Assembly (NCBI RefSeq): GCF_003952425.1
Contig: NZ_CP034449.1
Span: 2,418,001-2,482,000, forward strand
Origin: Mesorhizobium sp. M2A.F.Ca.ET.046.03.2.1
Lineage (GTDB): Bacteria > Pseudomonadota > Alphaproteobacteria > Rhizobiales > Rhizobiaceae
DNA length: 64,000 nt
Direction of reading: 5' to 3'
Shown here piece by piece: positions 8,667-17,482 of the stretch; the first letter of the stretch is position 1; each line of letters starts with the position of its first letter. A program made the position numbers and the translations under genes. Under the pieces are notes generated by a model, which was given only the letters and a program-made list of their open reading frames with translations, ran no database searches and was not told the DNA's origin.

Positions 8667-9758
8667 ATGCAGCCCGCAGCCCCGCGTCACGTGTATCTGA
8701 ACCTCGACGCCATCCGCGGCGTGGCGGCGATCAGCGTCATGCTCTATCACTTCTCGCCGTTCCTGGCCGACGGCAAGGTGCTGCCGTCGAGCTATCTCGC
8801 GGTCGACCTTTTCTTCCTGCTGAGCGGCTTCGTCATAGCGCATGCCTATGACCGCAAGATCGAGAACGGCATGGGCTTCGGCTCGTTCGTGGCGATCCGC
8901 CTGATCCGGCTTTATCCGCTTTATCTCGCCGGCACGCTGCTCGGCTTCTTCTATCTGCTGGTCAAGAACAGGCTGATGCCGGCCGAGTACATGCCGCTGT
9001 CCGAGATCGGCCTGCAGCTGACGACAGGCATGTTCTTCATCCCGCTGGTCAGCGACGCCTATCACACGATCTTCCCGCTCAACCCCGCTTCGTGGTCGCT
9101 GTTCTTCGAGCTGATCGTCAACATCGCCTATGTCGCGGTGTTCGTCCTTTTGTCGCGGCGCGTGCTGACGGGGATCGTCGTCGTCAGCCTCGTCCTGCTC
9201 GTCGCTGCCTCTGTTTTAGCCGGCACGCTGGATTTCGGCATGACTGGCAAGACCATCGTCAGCGGGCTGCCGCGCGTCACCTTCTCGTTCTTCCTCGGGG
9301 TGCTGCTTTGCCGCTCCATGGCGCGCTGGCAGGGCAGCGTCGGCTTCCTGCGGCGCGGCTTGTGGGTCGAAGGCGCGATCCTGCTCACCCTTGCCGTCTT
9401 CGCCTTCGCACCGGCCGGCGGCGCGCGCGTTGTCTACGATCTTGCGGCAATCGTCATCGTCTTCCCAATCATGGTGGCGACCGGCGCGGTGGCGCCGACC
9501 GCACCGCTTCTGTCAGGCTTCTATGGCTGGCTCGGGCGAATTTCCTACCCGATCTACATCATCCACACGCCGATGCTGATGATCATCGCCGGAGTCGGAA
9601 AGGCTTTCTCAATCGATCCTTTCGCGCACCATCCCTGGTTCGGTATAGTCATGGCGGCCTCGGTCGTCGCGATCGCGGACATCGCCACCCGCGTTTACGA
9701 CGAGCCGGTGCGGCGCTTCCTGCAGCGGCAGATGCAGCGCGCGCGAGCCGTGGCTTAG
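8667..9758 (+). CDS. exoZ: ExoZ-like membrane O-acyltransferase (acyltransferase 3 family)
   Basis: The 363-residue protein has about ten membrane segments and the acyltransferase-3 start LNLDAIRGVAAISVMLYHFSPF, with the conserved basic residue and His of the family, then AVDLFFLLSGFVIAHAYDRK. Such proteins transfer acetyl groups to polysaccharide from the cytoplasmic side; Sinorhizobium ExoZ acetylates succinoglycan. The position between exoF and exoQ supports this, although in Sinorhizobium exoQ comes before exoZ. A GAAGG lies just before the ATG. Confidence 0.8.
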   Translation: MQPAAPRHVYLNLDAIRGVAAISVMLYHFSPFLADGKVLPSSYLAVDLFFLLSGFVIAHAYDRKIENGMGFGSFVAIRLIRLYPLYLAGTLLGFFYLLVKNRLMPAEYMPLSEIGLQLTTGMFFIPLVSDAYHTIFPLNPASWSLFFELIVNIAYVAVFVLLSRRVLTGIVVVSLVLLVAASVLAGTLDFGMTGKTIVSGLPRVTFSFFLGVLLCRSMARWQGSVGFLRRGLWVEGAILLTLAVFAFAPAGGARVVYDLAAIVIVFPIMVATGAVAPTAPLLSGFYGWLGRISYPIYIIHTPMLMIIAGVGKAFSIDPFAHHPWFGIVMAASVVAIADIATRVYDEPVRRFLQRQMQRARAVA

Positions 9759-9798
9759 CGCGGCTCACTCAAGAAGGGCTCAACGGACAAAATCCGGC

Positions 9799-11082
9799 AT
9801 GAAGATTCCGAAATCCATTCTGATGGATCCCGATCGCAACGAGACCTACGGCGCCTTCGCGGTCGCGGTTTCCGTGATCGCCTTCGCCTATTCGCCCAAT
9901 TTCGGCCAGATCCTGATCCTCGCCTACTATGCCGTCTGGCTGCCGCTGCTGTTCGTCGACTACCGGCGCTTCACCTGGAGGCTTTCCACGGCGTGGCTGC
10001 CGATCACGCTTGCGCTCTATGTCTGCCTGTCGGTGTTCTGGTCCCAGGCGGCGGGCATCAGCGCGCGCGCGGCGGTGCAATATAGCTCGCACATCGTCTG
10101 CGCCTATGTCGCGGCGCGCACCATCAGCGTGCGCACGCTGGTGGTGGGCTCGCTGATCGGTATCTTCGTCGTTCTGCTCTATTCAATGAAAGTCGGCGCT
10201 TATGCGCTCGACATCATGGACGGCACTGTCAATTTCGTCGGCGCCTTCGGTTCCAAGAACCAGGTCGGCTTCTTCGCCTCGCTCGGCATCTTCTTTTGCC
10301 TTGCGTTCCTGGTCTTCTATCGGCGCAATTGGCTGGGCTTCGCCTGGACCGCGCCAATCATGCTTTTGTCGGTCTACATGCTGGCAATCGCCCATTCGGC
10401 GACGTCCGTGGCTTCGCTGCCGGCCGTGATCGGCGTCGTGTCGCTGCTCACCATGAGCAAGGTGCTGTCGCTGCGCTATCGCCGCGTGCTGTTCGTTGTC
10501 GGCGCCGGCGCGCTGGTGACGGCTGTCGTGGCAGCGCTGAACCTGGGCCTGCTGGATGTCGTGCTCGGCATCTTCGGCAAGGATTCGACGCTCACCGGCC
10601 GCACCTATCTGTGGGAGCAGGGCTGGGAGGCGGCGCAGCAGCATCTGCTGCTCGGCTATGGCTACGCCGCCTACTGGGTGCAGGGTTTTGCCGATCCGGA
10701 GCGGCTGTGGGCGGAATTCTATATCTCGACCCGCTCGGGCTTCCACTTCCACAACACCTATGTCGAGACGCTGGTGGAAATCGGCTTCATCGGCGTCACC
10801 CTGCTGGCGCTGGTCATCCTGCGCGCTTTCTATGGCCATGTGTCGAAAGTGGTGTTCGGCGACTGGAGCGCCGATTCGGTGGTGCTTGCCGGCGCGATCG
10901 GACTGATGCTGATCCGCTCCTTCTTCGAGGTCGAGATGCTCGGCCCCTACTTCACGGCGTCCTTCATCGTTTATTACGGCCTGTTCAGGCTGACCCCGTT
11001 GCCGGCTTTCCGGCGCCGCAGGGTGGCCGTTCCGGCCGAGGACGAAAGGCCTGCCAATGGCCGCGTCCCGGCGCCGGTCTGA
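9799..11082 (+). CDS. exoQ: ExoQ-like polysaccharide polymerase (O-antigen ligase/polymerase family)
   Basis: A 427-residue polytopic membrane protein with about eleven hydrophobic segments and a large loop containing GRTYLWEQGWEAAQQHLLLGYGYAAYW followed by FHFHNTYVETLVEIGF, the pattern of Wzy/WaaL-type enzymes. ExoQ polymerises succinoglycan repeat units into high-molecular-weight polymer in the periplasm. It is the last gene of the run; about 120 bases separate it from a convergent gene. The ribosome-binding site is weak (AAGAAGG lies well upstream). Confidence 0.82.
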   Translation: MKIPKSILMDPDRNETYGAFAVAVSVIAFAYSPNFGQILILAYYAVWLPLLFVDYRRFTWRLSTAWLPITLALYVCLSVFWSQAAGISARAAVQYSSHIVCAYVAARTISVRTLVVGSLIGIFVVLLYSMKVGAYALDIMDGTVNFVGAFGSKNQVGFFASLGIFFCLAFLVFYRRNWLGFAWTAPIMLLSVYMLAIAHSATSVASLPAVIGVVSLLTMSKVLSLRYRRVLFVVGAGALVTAVVAALNLGLLDVVLGIFGKDSTLTGRTYLWEQGWEAAQQHLLLGYGYAAYWVQGFADPERLWAEFYISTRSGFHFHNTYVETLVEIGFIGVTLLALVILRAFYGHVSKVVFGDWSADSVVLAGAIGLMLIRSFFEVEMLGPYFTASFIVYYGLFRLTPLPAFRRRRVAVPAEDERPANGRVPAPV

Positions 11083-11202
11083 TCAGAATAGCCAAGCGCA
11101 AATCCGGGCGGAAACCTGCGCCGGCGGCGACAGTTTTCGACCTCAACAGCTTCGTCAGCGTGCGCAAGAGAAGGGTGGGTTTGTCCACAACCGCTCCCGA
11201 TG

Positions 11203-11778
11203 TCAGTCGTGCAAATCCTTGGAAATCGCCGGCCCGATGGCGAAATCGGAAAACGTCACCTCGAATCCTTCGCGCTGCGGCGAGCAGCACATCATGCCGA
11301 CATCGACCGATTTCGAGACCGGGAAATAGGCCAGCCGCACCGGCTTCCAATGGCCGTCGGCGGCATCCAGATATTGGATGCGGATCGCCTCGGCGTGACG
11401 GGTCAGGCGGATCCTGACGCCGTCCTTGCTGGCGGCGATGGCGACCAGCGACCAGTCGGAGGTGTCGTTGGTGACGACGACCGAAAAATAGGCCAGGCCG
11501 TCGGTGTATTCGATGCCGGCCTTGATCCAGTGCGTTTCGCTCAGGCGCAGCATCAGCCCCGCCTGATCGTAGAGCACCTTGTAGTCGCCCTTGACGGTGA
11601 CCTCGGCGGTGAAGTCACCCTCGACGGGACGGTAGAGGAAATGACCGTTGTCGCGCCAGAAGCCGTAAAAAGTCTCGCGCCAGAAATCCGTGTCCTTGCC
11701 GGTGCGGACGGTGAGCGTGCCGTCGCCGACCACGTGGTGCGGCGGCGGGTTCAGCCATGTCATGTCGGCCACGCTCAT
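11203..11778 (-). CDS. DUF1349-family protein
   Basis: The 191-residue product has no signal peptide and matches the DUF1349 beta-sandwich pattern: FYGFWRDNGHFLYRPVEGDFTAEVTVKGDY, AGLMLRLSETHWIKAGIEYTDG and the C-terminal FPVSKSVDVGMMCCSP...FEVTFSDF. These concanavalin-like proteins often accompany sugar-degradation genes, but their function is not defined. It starts 20 bases after the stop of the aldehyde dehydrogenase on the same strand, so the two are probably one transcript. Confidence 0.8.
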   Translation of the reverse strand: MSVADMTWLNPPPHHVVGDGTLTVRTGKDTDFWRETFYGFWRDNGHFLYRPVEGDFTAEVTVKGDYKVLYDQAGLMLRLSETHWIKAGIEYTDGLAYFSVVVTNDTSDWSLVAIAASKDGVRIRLTRHAEAIRIQYLDAADGHWKPVRLAYFPVSKSVDVGMMCCSPQREGFEVTFSDFAIGPAISKDLHD

Positions 11779-11798
11779 CGATCTCCTCCCGGTTTGGA

Positions 11799-13238
11799 TC
11801 AGCCGGCGAACGTATAGGCTGTCTTCACCGTGGTGTAGAACTCCATGGCGTAGCGGCCCTGCTCGCGCGGACCGTAGCTCGAGCCCTTGCGGCCGCCGAA
11901 CGGCACGTGGAAGTCGACGCCCGCCGTCGGCAGGTTGACCATGACCATGCCGGCTTCGGAATTGCGCTTGAAATGCGTCGCATGTTTCAGGCTGGTCGTG
12001 CAGATGCCCGAGGTGAGACCGAACGGCGTGTCGTTGGCGACCGCCAGCGCCTCGTCATAATCCTTGACGCGGATGACATTGGCGACCGGGCCGAAAATCT
12101 CCTCGCGCGAGATGCGCATGGCATTGGTGGAGCCGACGAACAGCGCCGGCTTCAGATAGAAACCCGGCGTGCCGCGCTCCAGCCGCTCGCCACCGAATGC
12201 GAGCGTTGCGCCTTCCCTGACACCGATGGCGATATAGTCTTCGTCCTGCTTGAGCTGCGTCTGGTCGACGACCGGACCGATCTGGGTCTTGGCGTCCAGC
12301 GCATCGCCGATGACGAGCTTGTCCAGGCGTTCCTTCACCGCGTCGACGAAACGGTCGTGGATACCGTCGGTGACGATCAGGCGCGAGGATGCGGTGCAGC
12401 GTTGCCCGGTCGAGAAATAGGCGCCGTTGACGGCGCAGTCGACGGCGACGGCAAGGTCGGCGTCATCGAGCACGACGAGCGGGTTCTTGCCGCCCATCTC
12501 GAGCTGGAACTTGCGCATGTGCTCGACGCTTGCCGCGGCGACACGCTTGCCGGTGCCGACCGAGCCGGTGAAGGAGATGGCGTTGACGTCGGGGCTGTCG
12601 AGCATCGCCTGGCCGACCACCGAGCCCTTGCCCATGACGAGGTTGAGCACGCCCTTGGGCAGGCCGGCGCGGTGCAGGATGTCGACGATGGTCCAGGCGC
12701 TTTCGGGAACCAGCTCAGCCGGCTTGAAGACGATGGTGTTGCCGTAGGCCAACGCCGGCGCGATCTTCCAGGCGGGAATTGCGATGGGGAAATTCCATGG
12801 CGTGATGATGCCGACGACGCCGACACCCTCGCGAGTCATCTCGACGCCGACGCCGGGCCGCACGCTCGGCACCATCTCGCCCGACAGGCGCAGCGTCTCG
12901 CCGGCGAAGAAGTCGAAGATCTGCGCGGCGCGGATCGTCTCGCCAACACCCTCGGCCAATGTCTTGCCTTCTTCACGCGCGAGCGAGCGGCCGATCTCGT
13001 CCTTGCGCGCCATGATCTCGTCGGAGGTCTTCTTCAGCACGGCGTGGCGGGCCAGCGGACCCGAGCGCGACCAGGCCGGGAAGGCCGCCTTGGCGGCGGC
13101 GATGGCCTGCTTTGCCTCCTCCGGGCCGGCAGAAGCGTATTCGCCGACAACATCGTTGGTGTTCGAGGGATTGATGTTGCGCGAGCCGGCCTCGCCAAGC
13201 CACTCGCCGTCGATCAGGTTCTTGCGGTGCAGGGTCAT
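11799..13238 (-). CDS. NAD(P)-dependent aldehyde dehydrogenase, alpha-ketoglutaric-semialdehyde dehydrogenase type
   Basis: The 479-residue protein is a full-length aldehyde dehydrogenase. It has GIITPWNFPIAIPAWKIAPAL, the nucleotide-binding SFTGSVGTGK, the catalytic Glu in LEMGGKNPLVV and the catalytic Cys in FSTGQRCTASSR. The sequence style resembles 2,5-dioxovalerate (alpha-ketoglutaric semialdehyde) dehydrogenases of sugar-acid oxidation, but substrate cannot be fixed by reading. AAGGAA precedes the ATG. A GntR-type palindrome lies 48 bases upstream. Confidence 0.82.
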   Translation of the reverse strand: MTLHRKNLIDGEWLGEAGSRNINPSNTNDVVGEYASAGPEEAKQAIAAAKAAFPAWSRSGPLARHAVLKKTSDEIMARKDEIGRSLAREEGKTLAEGVGETIRAAQIFDFFAGETLRLSGEMVPSVRPGVGVEMTREGVGVVGIITPWNFPIAIPAWKIAPALAYGNTIVFKPAELVPESAWTIVDILHRAGLPKGVLNLVMGKGSVVGQAMLDSPDVNAISFTGSVGTGKRVAAASVEHMRKFQLEMGGKNPLVVLDDADLAVAVDCAVNGAYFSTGQRCTASSRLIVTDGIHDRFVDAVKERLDKLVIGDALDAKTQIGPVVDQTQLKQDEDYIAIGVREGATLAFGGERLERGTPGFYLKPALFVGSTNAMRISREEIFGPVANVIRVKDYDEALAVANDTPFGLTSGICTTSLKHATHFKRNSEAGMVMVNLPTAGVDFHVPFGGRKGSSYGPREQGRYAMEFYTTVKTAYTFAG

Positions 13239-13285
13239 CTTGTTTTTCCTTGGGTTTTGGTCGCGGCAGCCTTTGGCCGGGTCAA

Positions 13286-13296
13286 TTGTCAGACAA
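13286..13296. promoter_or_regulatory. Candidate FadR/GntR-type operator TTGTCAGACAA
   Basis: A perfect 5-1-5 palindrome that fits the T-N-G-T-N3-A-C-N-A consensus of FadR-subfamily GntR regulators, placed about 50 bases upstream of the aldehyde dehydrogenase start and next to an AT-rich stretch (GATATAGTGATT). No GntR gene is adjacent, so the cognate regulator would be encoded elsewhere. Confidence 0.45.
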
Positions 13297-13358
13297 ATGA
13301 TATAGTGATTGTCCGGGAGGAGGTCTACCCGCGATCTTAAACCTAGAGCTGGTTCGCG

Positions 13359-13844
13359 TCAGGTCGAGAACGACCAGAACAGGCAGGCGAGCGTGACCGC
13401 GCCGAAGATGACGAAGAACAGGCTTCTGAGCAGGACGTTGCGCCGAAGCTCGTTCATGGTGAGGTGTGCCGCCACGATAGCCGCGACGAACAGGAAGCGC
13501 CAGTTGAAGAGCGCCCAAAGCACCTCGTGCTGGCCGAAGGCCCATCTGGCGATCAGCGCGCCGACGATGGTCGCGAACAGCATGATCGTCGCCCAGAAGA
13601 TCGCGTCGGCGGCGTGGGTCAGCACGATGCCGGCGGCCCGGATCGGCAGGACCATCATCAGCATGGCGCCGAAGAAATAGACGGCGGCGATGGCCAGGAA
13701 GGAGCCGGCGTCGGCAATGCCGTCGAGACGCTTCACGCCAAACGCGCCGTAGGGATAGCCGTGCCTGGCAACCGCCAAAGAGAGCGCCATCAGCAAGGCG
13801 CTCAGAACCGTTATCAGTGCGAATGTGCCGAGGGCCTTGCTCAT
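13359..13844 (-). CDS. Unknown integral membrane protein
   Basis: A 161-residue protein with an N-terminal segment (ALITVLSALLMALSLAVA), a short soluble stretch (YGAFGVKRLDGIADAG) and about four further hydrophobic segments. I do not recognise a family. The strong membrane character and GC-rich third positions support real coding. It lies between the aldehyde dehydrogenase promoter and the permease genes, on the minus strand, with about 60 bases to the next gene, and does not obviously belong to either cluster. Confidence 0.6.
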   Translation of the reverse strand: MSKALGTFALITVLSALLMALSLAVARHGYPYGAFGVKRLDGIADAGSFLAIAAVYFFGAMLMMVLPIRAAGIVLTHAADAIFWATIMLFATIVGALIARWAFGQHEVLWALFNWRFLFVAAIVAAHLTMNELRRNVLLRSLFFVIFGAVTLACLFWSFST

Positions 13845-13906
13845 GCCGTTCCCTGTCGAGACGAATCAACGGGAGTCTAGCAGAGCGCGAGCCTCAGAAG
13901 GTCAAA

Positions 13907-14794
13907 TCACCGTTCGCTATTCTCGAAGGCGCCGATGCCTTGAGCGATGAGGTTGGTCGCCATGACCAGCGAGACGATCGCGCCCGAGTTGAAGACGACG
14001 ACCCACCATTTGCCGCCGGTGAGGAAGCCGTAACCTTCGGCGACCGCCAGGCCCCAGTCGGCCGAGGGCGGCTGGATGCCGAGGCCGAGAAAGCTCAGCG
14101 TGGCGATCGAGAAGAAAGCGTAGCCGAGCCTCGTGACGAGCTCGATCAGGATCGTCTCCCTGATGTTGGGCAGGATCTCCAGCACCATGATGGCGAAGGC
14201 ATTCTCGCCGCCGAGGCGGGCGGCGCTGACATATTCGCGTTCTTTCTGCTCGCGCACCGCGGCGCGGACGGTCCTGGCCACCAGCGGCGCATAGGCGATG
14301 GCGATCACCAGGATGACGGTCAGGTTCGAGGGCCCGAGCGCCACCAGCGTCATGGTCACCAACACGATGAAGGGGAAGGCCATAAGCGTATCCAGCAGCC
14401 GCGCGCCGATAGCGTCGACCAGGCCATCGAAATAGCCGAGCACCAGGCCGATGATCGTGCCGGCGGTAACGCCGCCAAGCGTGGCCAGCGGCGCGACCAG
14501 CAGGATATCGCGCGAGCCGACGATGATGCGGGACAGCACGTCACGGCCGAGGTGATCGGTGCCGAACCAGTGCGTGGCATCCGGCGGTGTCAGCGTTGCG
14601 AGGAAATCCTCGGCATAGGGATCGAAGGGCACCAGCCGGTCGCCGAACAGGGCGCAGGCGATCCAGAAGGCGAGGATGAGCGATCCGATGATGACGGAGA
14701 CAGGAAGGCCGCGAACGGCGCGGCCCAGCCTGCCGGCGACCCCCAGGACAGCGGGCGCGTGCGATGGCGCCGGGAACTCCAAAAGATCCATCAT
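13907..14794 (-). CDS. Dipeptide/nickel-type ABC permease (DppC-like)
   Basis: The 295-residue protein has the DppC/OppC layout: one N-terminal membrane segment, then TPPDATHWFGTDHLGRDVLSRII, and the EAA-type loop EYVSAARLGGENAFAIMVLEILPN before the last segments. It pairs with the DppB-like gene, whose TGA overlaps its ATG by four bases. Together they would form the inner-membrane channel for the substrate bound by the 15782-17425 protein. It is the last gene of the cluster. Confidence 0.88.
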   Translation of the reverse strand: MMDLLEFPAPSHAPAVLGVAGRLGRAVRGLPVSVIIGSLILAFWIACALFGDRLVPFDPYAEDFLATLTPPDATHWFGTDHLGRDVLSRIIVGSRDILLVAPLATLGGVTAGTIIGLVLGYFDGLVDAIGARLLDTLMAFPFIVLVTMTLVALGPSNLTVILVIAIAYAPLVARTVRAAVREQKEREYVSAARLGGENAFAIMVLEILPNIRETILIELVTRLGYAFFSIATLSFLGLGIQPPSADWGLAVAEGYGFLTGGKWWVVVFNSGAIVSLVMATNLIAQGIGAFENSER

Positions 14795-15750
14795 AACGAC
14801 GCCCGCCGCCGTTGCCGTGGGTCGAGCAGCGCCTGGACGAGATCGCCGATCGCGGCGGACAGGACGAAGATCGTCGCCAAGACCAGCACGCCTGCTTCCA
14901 GCATGGGGAAATCGCGCGACTTGGCGGCATTCAGAACCAGATTGCCAAGGCCCTGGATGCCGAACAGCGCCTCGATCACCACCAGCCCACCGAGCATGTA
15001 GCCGCTCTGCGTCGCCAGCACCGCGATCGTCGGCGTCAGCGCGTTGGGCAGCACGTGGCGGATAATGACCTGCCGGCGATCGAGCCCTTTCAGGATGGCG
15101 GTGCGCGTATAGTCGGCGGCCAGGGCCTCGATGACGCCGGCCCGCGTCATGCGTGCCAGATAGCCGGCGAGGTTGAGCACCAGCGGCAGCGCCGGCAGGA
15201 TCAGATAGTAACCGCTCGTCCAGAAACCCGCGCCATCGGGCGCGGCACCCGTGATCGGCAGCCAGTTCAGCCACAGGCCGAAGACGAGGAGCAGGAGCAG
15301 GCCGGAGACAAAATCCGGGACGATGCCGAAGGAGACGCCGCCGAGCACGATCAGCCGATCGGTGAGCCGACCCTGGTTCAAGCCGGCGACGATGCCCGCG
15401 CCGACACCCAGCGGCACAAGAAACAAGAGGATGATGCCGGCAAGGGCCGCCGAGCGGCCGAGGCTTGCCAGCACGAAGGGCGCGACCGGCGCACGCATCG
15501 ACAGCGACGTGCCGAAATCGCCGCCAAGCGCCGCGCTGAACCAGCGCCAGTACTGGACGAGCACGGGCTGGTCGGCGCCGAGCTGTCTGTTCAGCGCCGC
15601 GACGGCCTGCGCATCGGCGAAGGGACCCAGCATGACGCGCGCGACATCGCCGGGCAGGACCTGCCCGGCGAGGAAGACCAGCGCGCTGACCAGCCATAGC
15701 GTGAGGAGCAGCGAAGCCGCGCGCGCCGACAAGGTGCGGCCGGTCAGCAT
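14791..15750 (-). CDS. Dipeptide/nickel-type ABC permease (DppB-like)
   Basis: The 319-residue product starts MLTGRTLSARAASLLLTLWL and shows the DppB pattern: an N-terminal membrane anchor, LPGDVARVMLGP, QLGADQPVLVQYWRWFSAALGGDFGTS, and the loop EALAADYTRTAILKGLDRRQVIIRHVLPNAL. An upstream in-frame extension exists but is Arg/Ser-rich shadow sequence of the binding-protein gene, so ATG 15750 is chosen. It follows the binding-protein stop by about 30 bases. Confidence 0.88.
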   Translation of the reverse strand: MLTGRTLSARAASLLLTLWLVSALVFLAGQVLPGDVARVMLGPFADAQAVAALNRQLGADQPVLVQYWRWFSAALGGDFGTSLSMRAPVAPFVLASLGRSAALAGIILLFLVPLGVGAGIVAGLNQGRLTDRLIVLGGVSFGIVPDFVSGLLLLLVFGLWLNWLPITGAAPDGAGFWTSGYYLILPALPLVLNLAGYLARMTRAGVIEALAADYTRTAILKGLDRRQVIIRHVLPNALTPTIAVLATQSGYMLGGLVVIEALFGIQGLGNLVLNAAKSRDFPMLEAGVLVLATIFVLSAAIGDLVQALLDPRQRRRASL

Positions 15751-15781
15751 CCGGTGCCCCGGCTGGCTTGACGTTTGCGCA

Positions 15782-17425
15782 TCATGCCTGGACGAAGGAA
15801 ACGCGGTCGAGCAGGAGATGCGAGATGGCCGTGAAGCGCACGCCCTCGACCTTCGCACTGGCGATCCGGCTGTACTGCGAGAAGTAGGAGATGATCTCCG
15901 GCGTCTCGTCGAGCAGCAGGGTCTGGATCTTGCCGGCCGCGATGCGCTGCGCCTGCAGGTCGCGGGCCTTGCCGTATTCGACCAGCAATGCGTCATAATC
16001 CGCATTCTTGAAATGCGCGGAGTTCCACGCGCCATCGCTCTTCAGCGTCGCGTTGAGGAAGATGTCGGGCGTGCCGCGATGGCCGAAATCGGTGATGCCG
16101 AGATTGGAATCGAGCCAGGGCGAGCTGCCGAAGGTCGCGGAACCGTAATAGGCATCCTGCGGCAGGACATTGAGCTTGATGTCGATGCCAGCCTTCTTGG
16201 CGAAGTTCTGGATGATCACGGCGTAGTCGGGAATGTCGTAGGCGCGTTCGGTGGTGAGCGTCACCTCGAAGCCGTTCGGCACGCCCGCTTCGGCCAGCAG
16301 ACGCTTGGCCTCGGCGATGTCCTGCTTGCGCTGCGGCACCGACGAATCGGCCGAGGGGAAGATGGGCGCGAAGGGCGTGTCGTTGCCGACGATGGCGCGA
16401 CCCTTGAGCAGGCCCTTGACGATGGCCTCGCGGTCGAGGGTGAGCGCCAGGGCGCGGCGGATGCGCTTGTCGGTGAACGGCGCCTGGTCGGTCCTGAGAT
16501 GCACGGCGTCGTGCGAGCTCGCCTGGACGCTGAGCAGCTTGAAGTTGGCATTGCCCTCGATCGCCAGCTCGAGGCGCGTGGTGCTCGGGATGACGTCGAG
16601 CTGGCCGGCCTGCAGCGCCACGACCTGCGCCTGCTCGTCATCGAAGAATTTGATCTCGACCCGGTCGGGCAGCGCCTTGTCGCCCCAGTAATCGGGATTG
16701 CGCACGAAGCTGGCGCCCTGCTTGGGACGGAAGGATTCGAGCTTGAACGGACCGGTGCCGTTGAAATTCTTCTCGAAGTCGCCGGCATAGTCGGCCGGCA
16801 GGATCACGGCGTTGTAGACGTCGGAGGAGACATAGAAGGGGAAATTGGAGTTCGACTGGTCGAGATCGAAGGCGACCGTCTCGTCGTCGACGATCTTGGC
16901 GCCGCCCTTGGACAGGATGCCCTTGTAGGCTGAGAGCGCCGAGGAGCCGCTGTTCGGATCGACCAGACGCTCGAAGCTCGCCACCACGTCCTTGGCGGTG
17001 ACGGTGCGGCCGTCATGGAATTTCACGCCGGGCCGCAGCTTGAAGGTCCAGCGTTTGGCCGTCTCGTCGGCTTCCCAGGACAGAGCGAGCTTCGGCTGCA
17101 GCCCGTCCTTGGGATCGTCGAGGATGAGATATTCGCCGACCTGGCTGAGAACGCCGATGCTGGCCGGATCGGTGACGGTGACCGGATCGATCGCCTTGGT
17201 CGGCTGGCCAAGCCCGACGCGGACGGTGCCGCCGGCAGTGGCCGCACGGGCCTGACCGGAGAAGCCCAGCCCTTGCGAAGCGGCAAAGCCGGTCAGGCCG
17301 ATCAGCGCGGCGTATTTAAACAGGTCGCGGCGCTTGAGATAGCCCTTGGCGTATTCGTCGACGGCGACGTTCCAGATGTCGCCGGAGAGATTGCGAAGGG
17401 CGTCGATTTCGTTGCGCTTGGTCAT
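15782..17425 (-). CDS. Family 5 solute-binding protein of the dipeptide-type importer
   Basis: The 547-residue protein belongs to the SBP_bac_5 group: VGEYLILDD...LQPKLALSWEADETAKRWTFKLRPGVKFHDGRTVTAKDVV, and later HLRTDQAPFTDKRIRRALALTLDR. Its long N-terminus contains RRDLFKYAALIGLTGF, a twin-arginine (Tat) type export signal, which is less usual than a Sec signal for this family. It should bind the substrate in the periplasm. The neighbouring FMN monooxygenase hints at an organosulfur, amine or similar substrate rather than a peptide; this is inference. Confidence 0.87.
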   Translation of the reverse strand: MTKRNEIDALRNLSGDIWNVAVDEYAKGYLKRRDLFKYAALIGLTGFAASQGLGFSGQARAATAGGTVRVGLGQPTKAIDPVTVTDPASIGVLSQVGEYLILDDPKDGLQPKLALSWEADETAKRWTFKLRPGVKFHDGRTVTAKDVVASFERLVDPNSGSSALSAYKGILSKGGAKIVDDETVAFDLDQSNSNFPFYVSSDVYNAVILPADYAGDFEKNFNGTGPFKLESFRPKQGASFVRNPDYWGDKALPDRVEIKFFDDEQAQVVALQAGQLDVIPSTTRLELAIEGNANFKLLSVQASSHDAVHLRTDQAPFTDKRIRRALALTLDREAIVKGLLKGRAIVGNDTPFAPIFPSADSSVPQRKQDIAEAKRLLAEAGVPNGFEVTLTTERAYDIPDYAVIIQNFAKKAGIDIKLNVLPQDAYYGSATFGSSPWLDSNLGITDFGHRGTPDIFLNATLKSDGAWNSAHFKNADYDALLVEYGKARDLQAQRIAAGKIQTLLLDETPEIISYFSQYSRIASAKVEGVRFTAISHLLLDRVSFVQA

Positions 17426-17482
17426 TTTTTGCCTCTGTGAAAATCGTGGTTTTTGAAATGAAGTGGAGACGACGGGGCCGGA

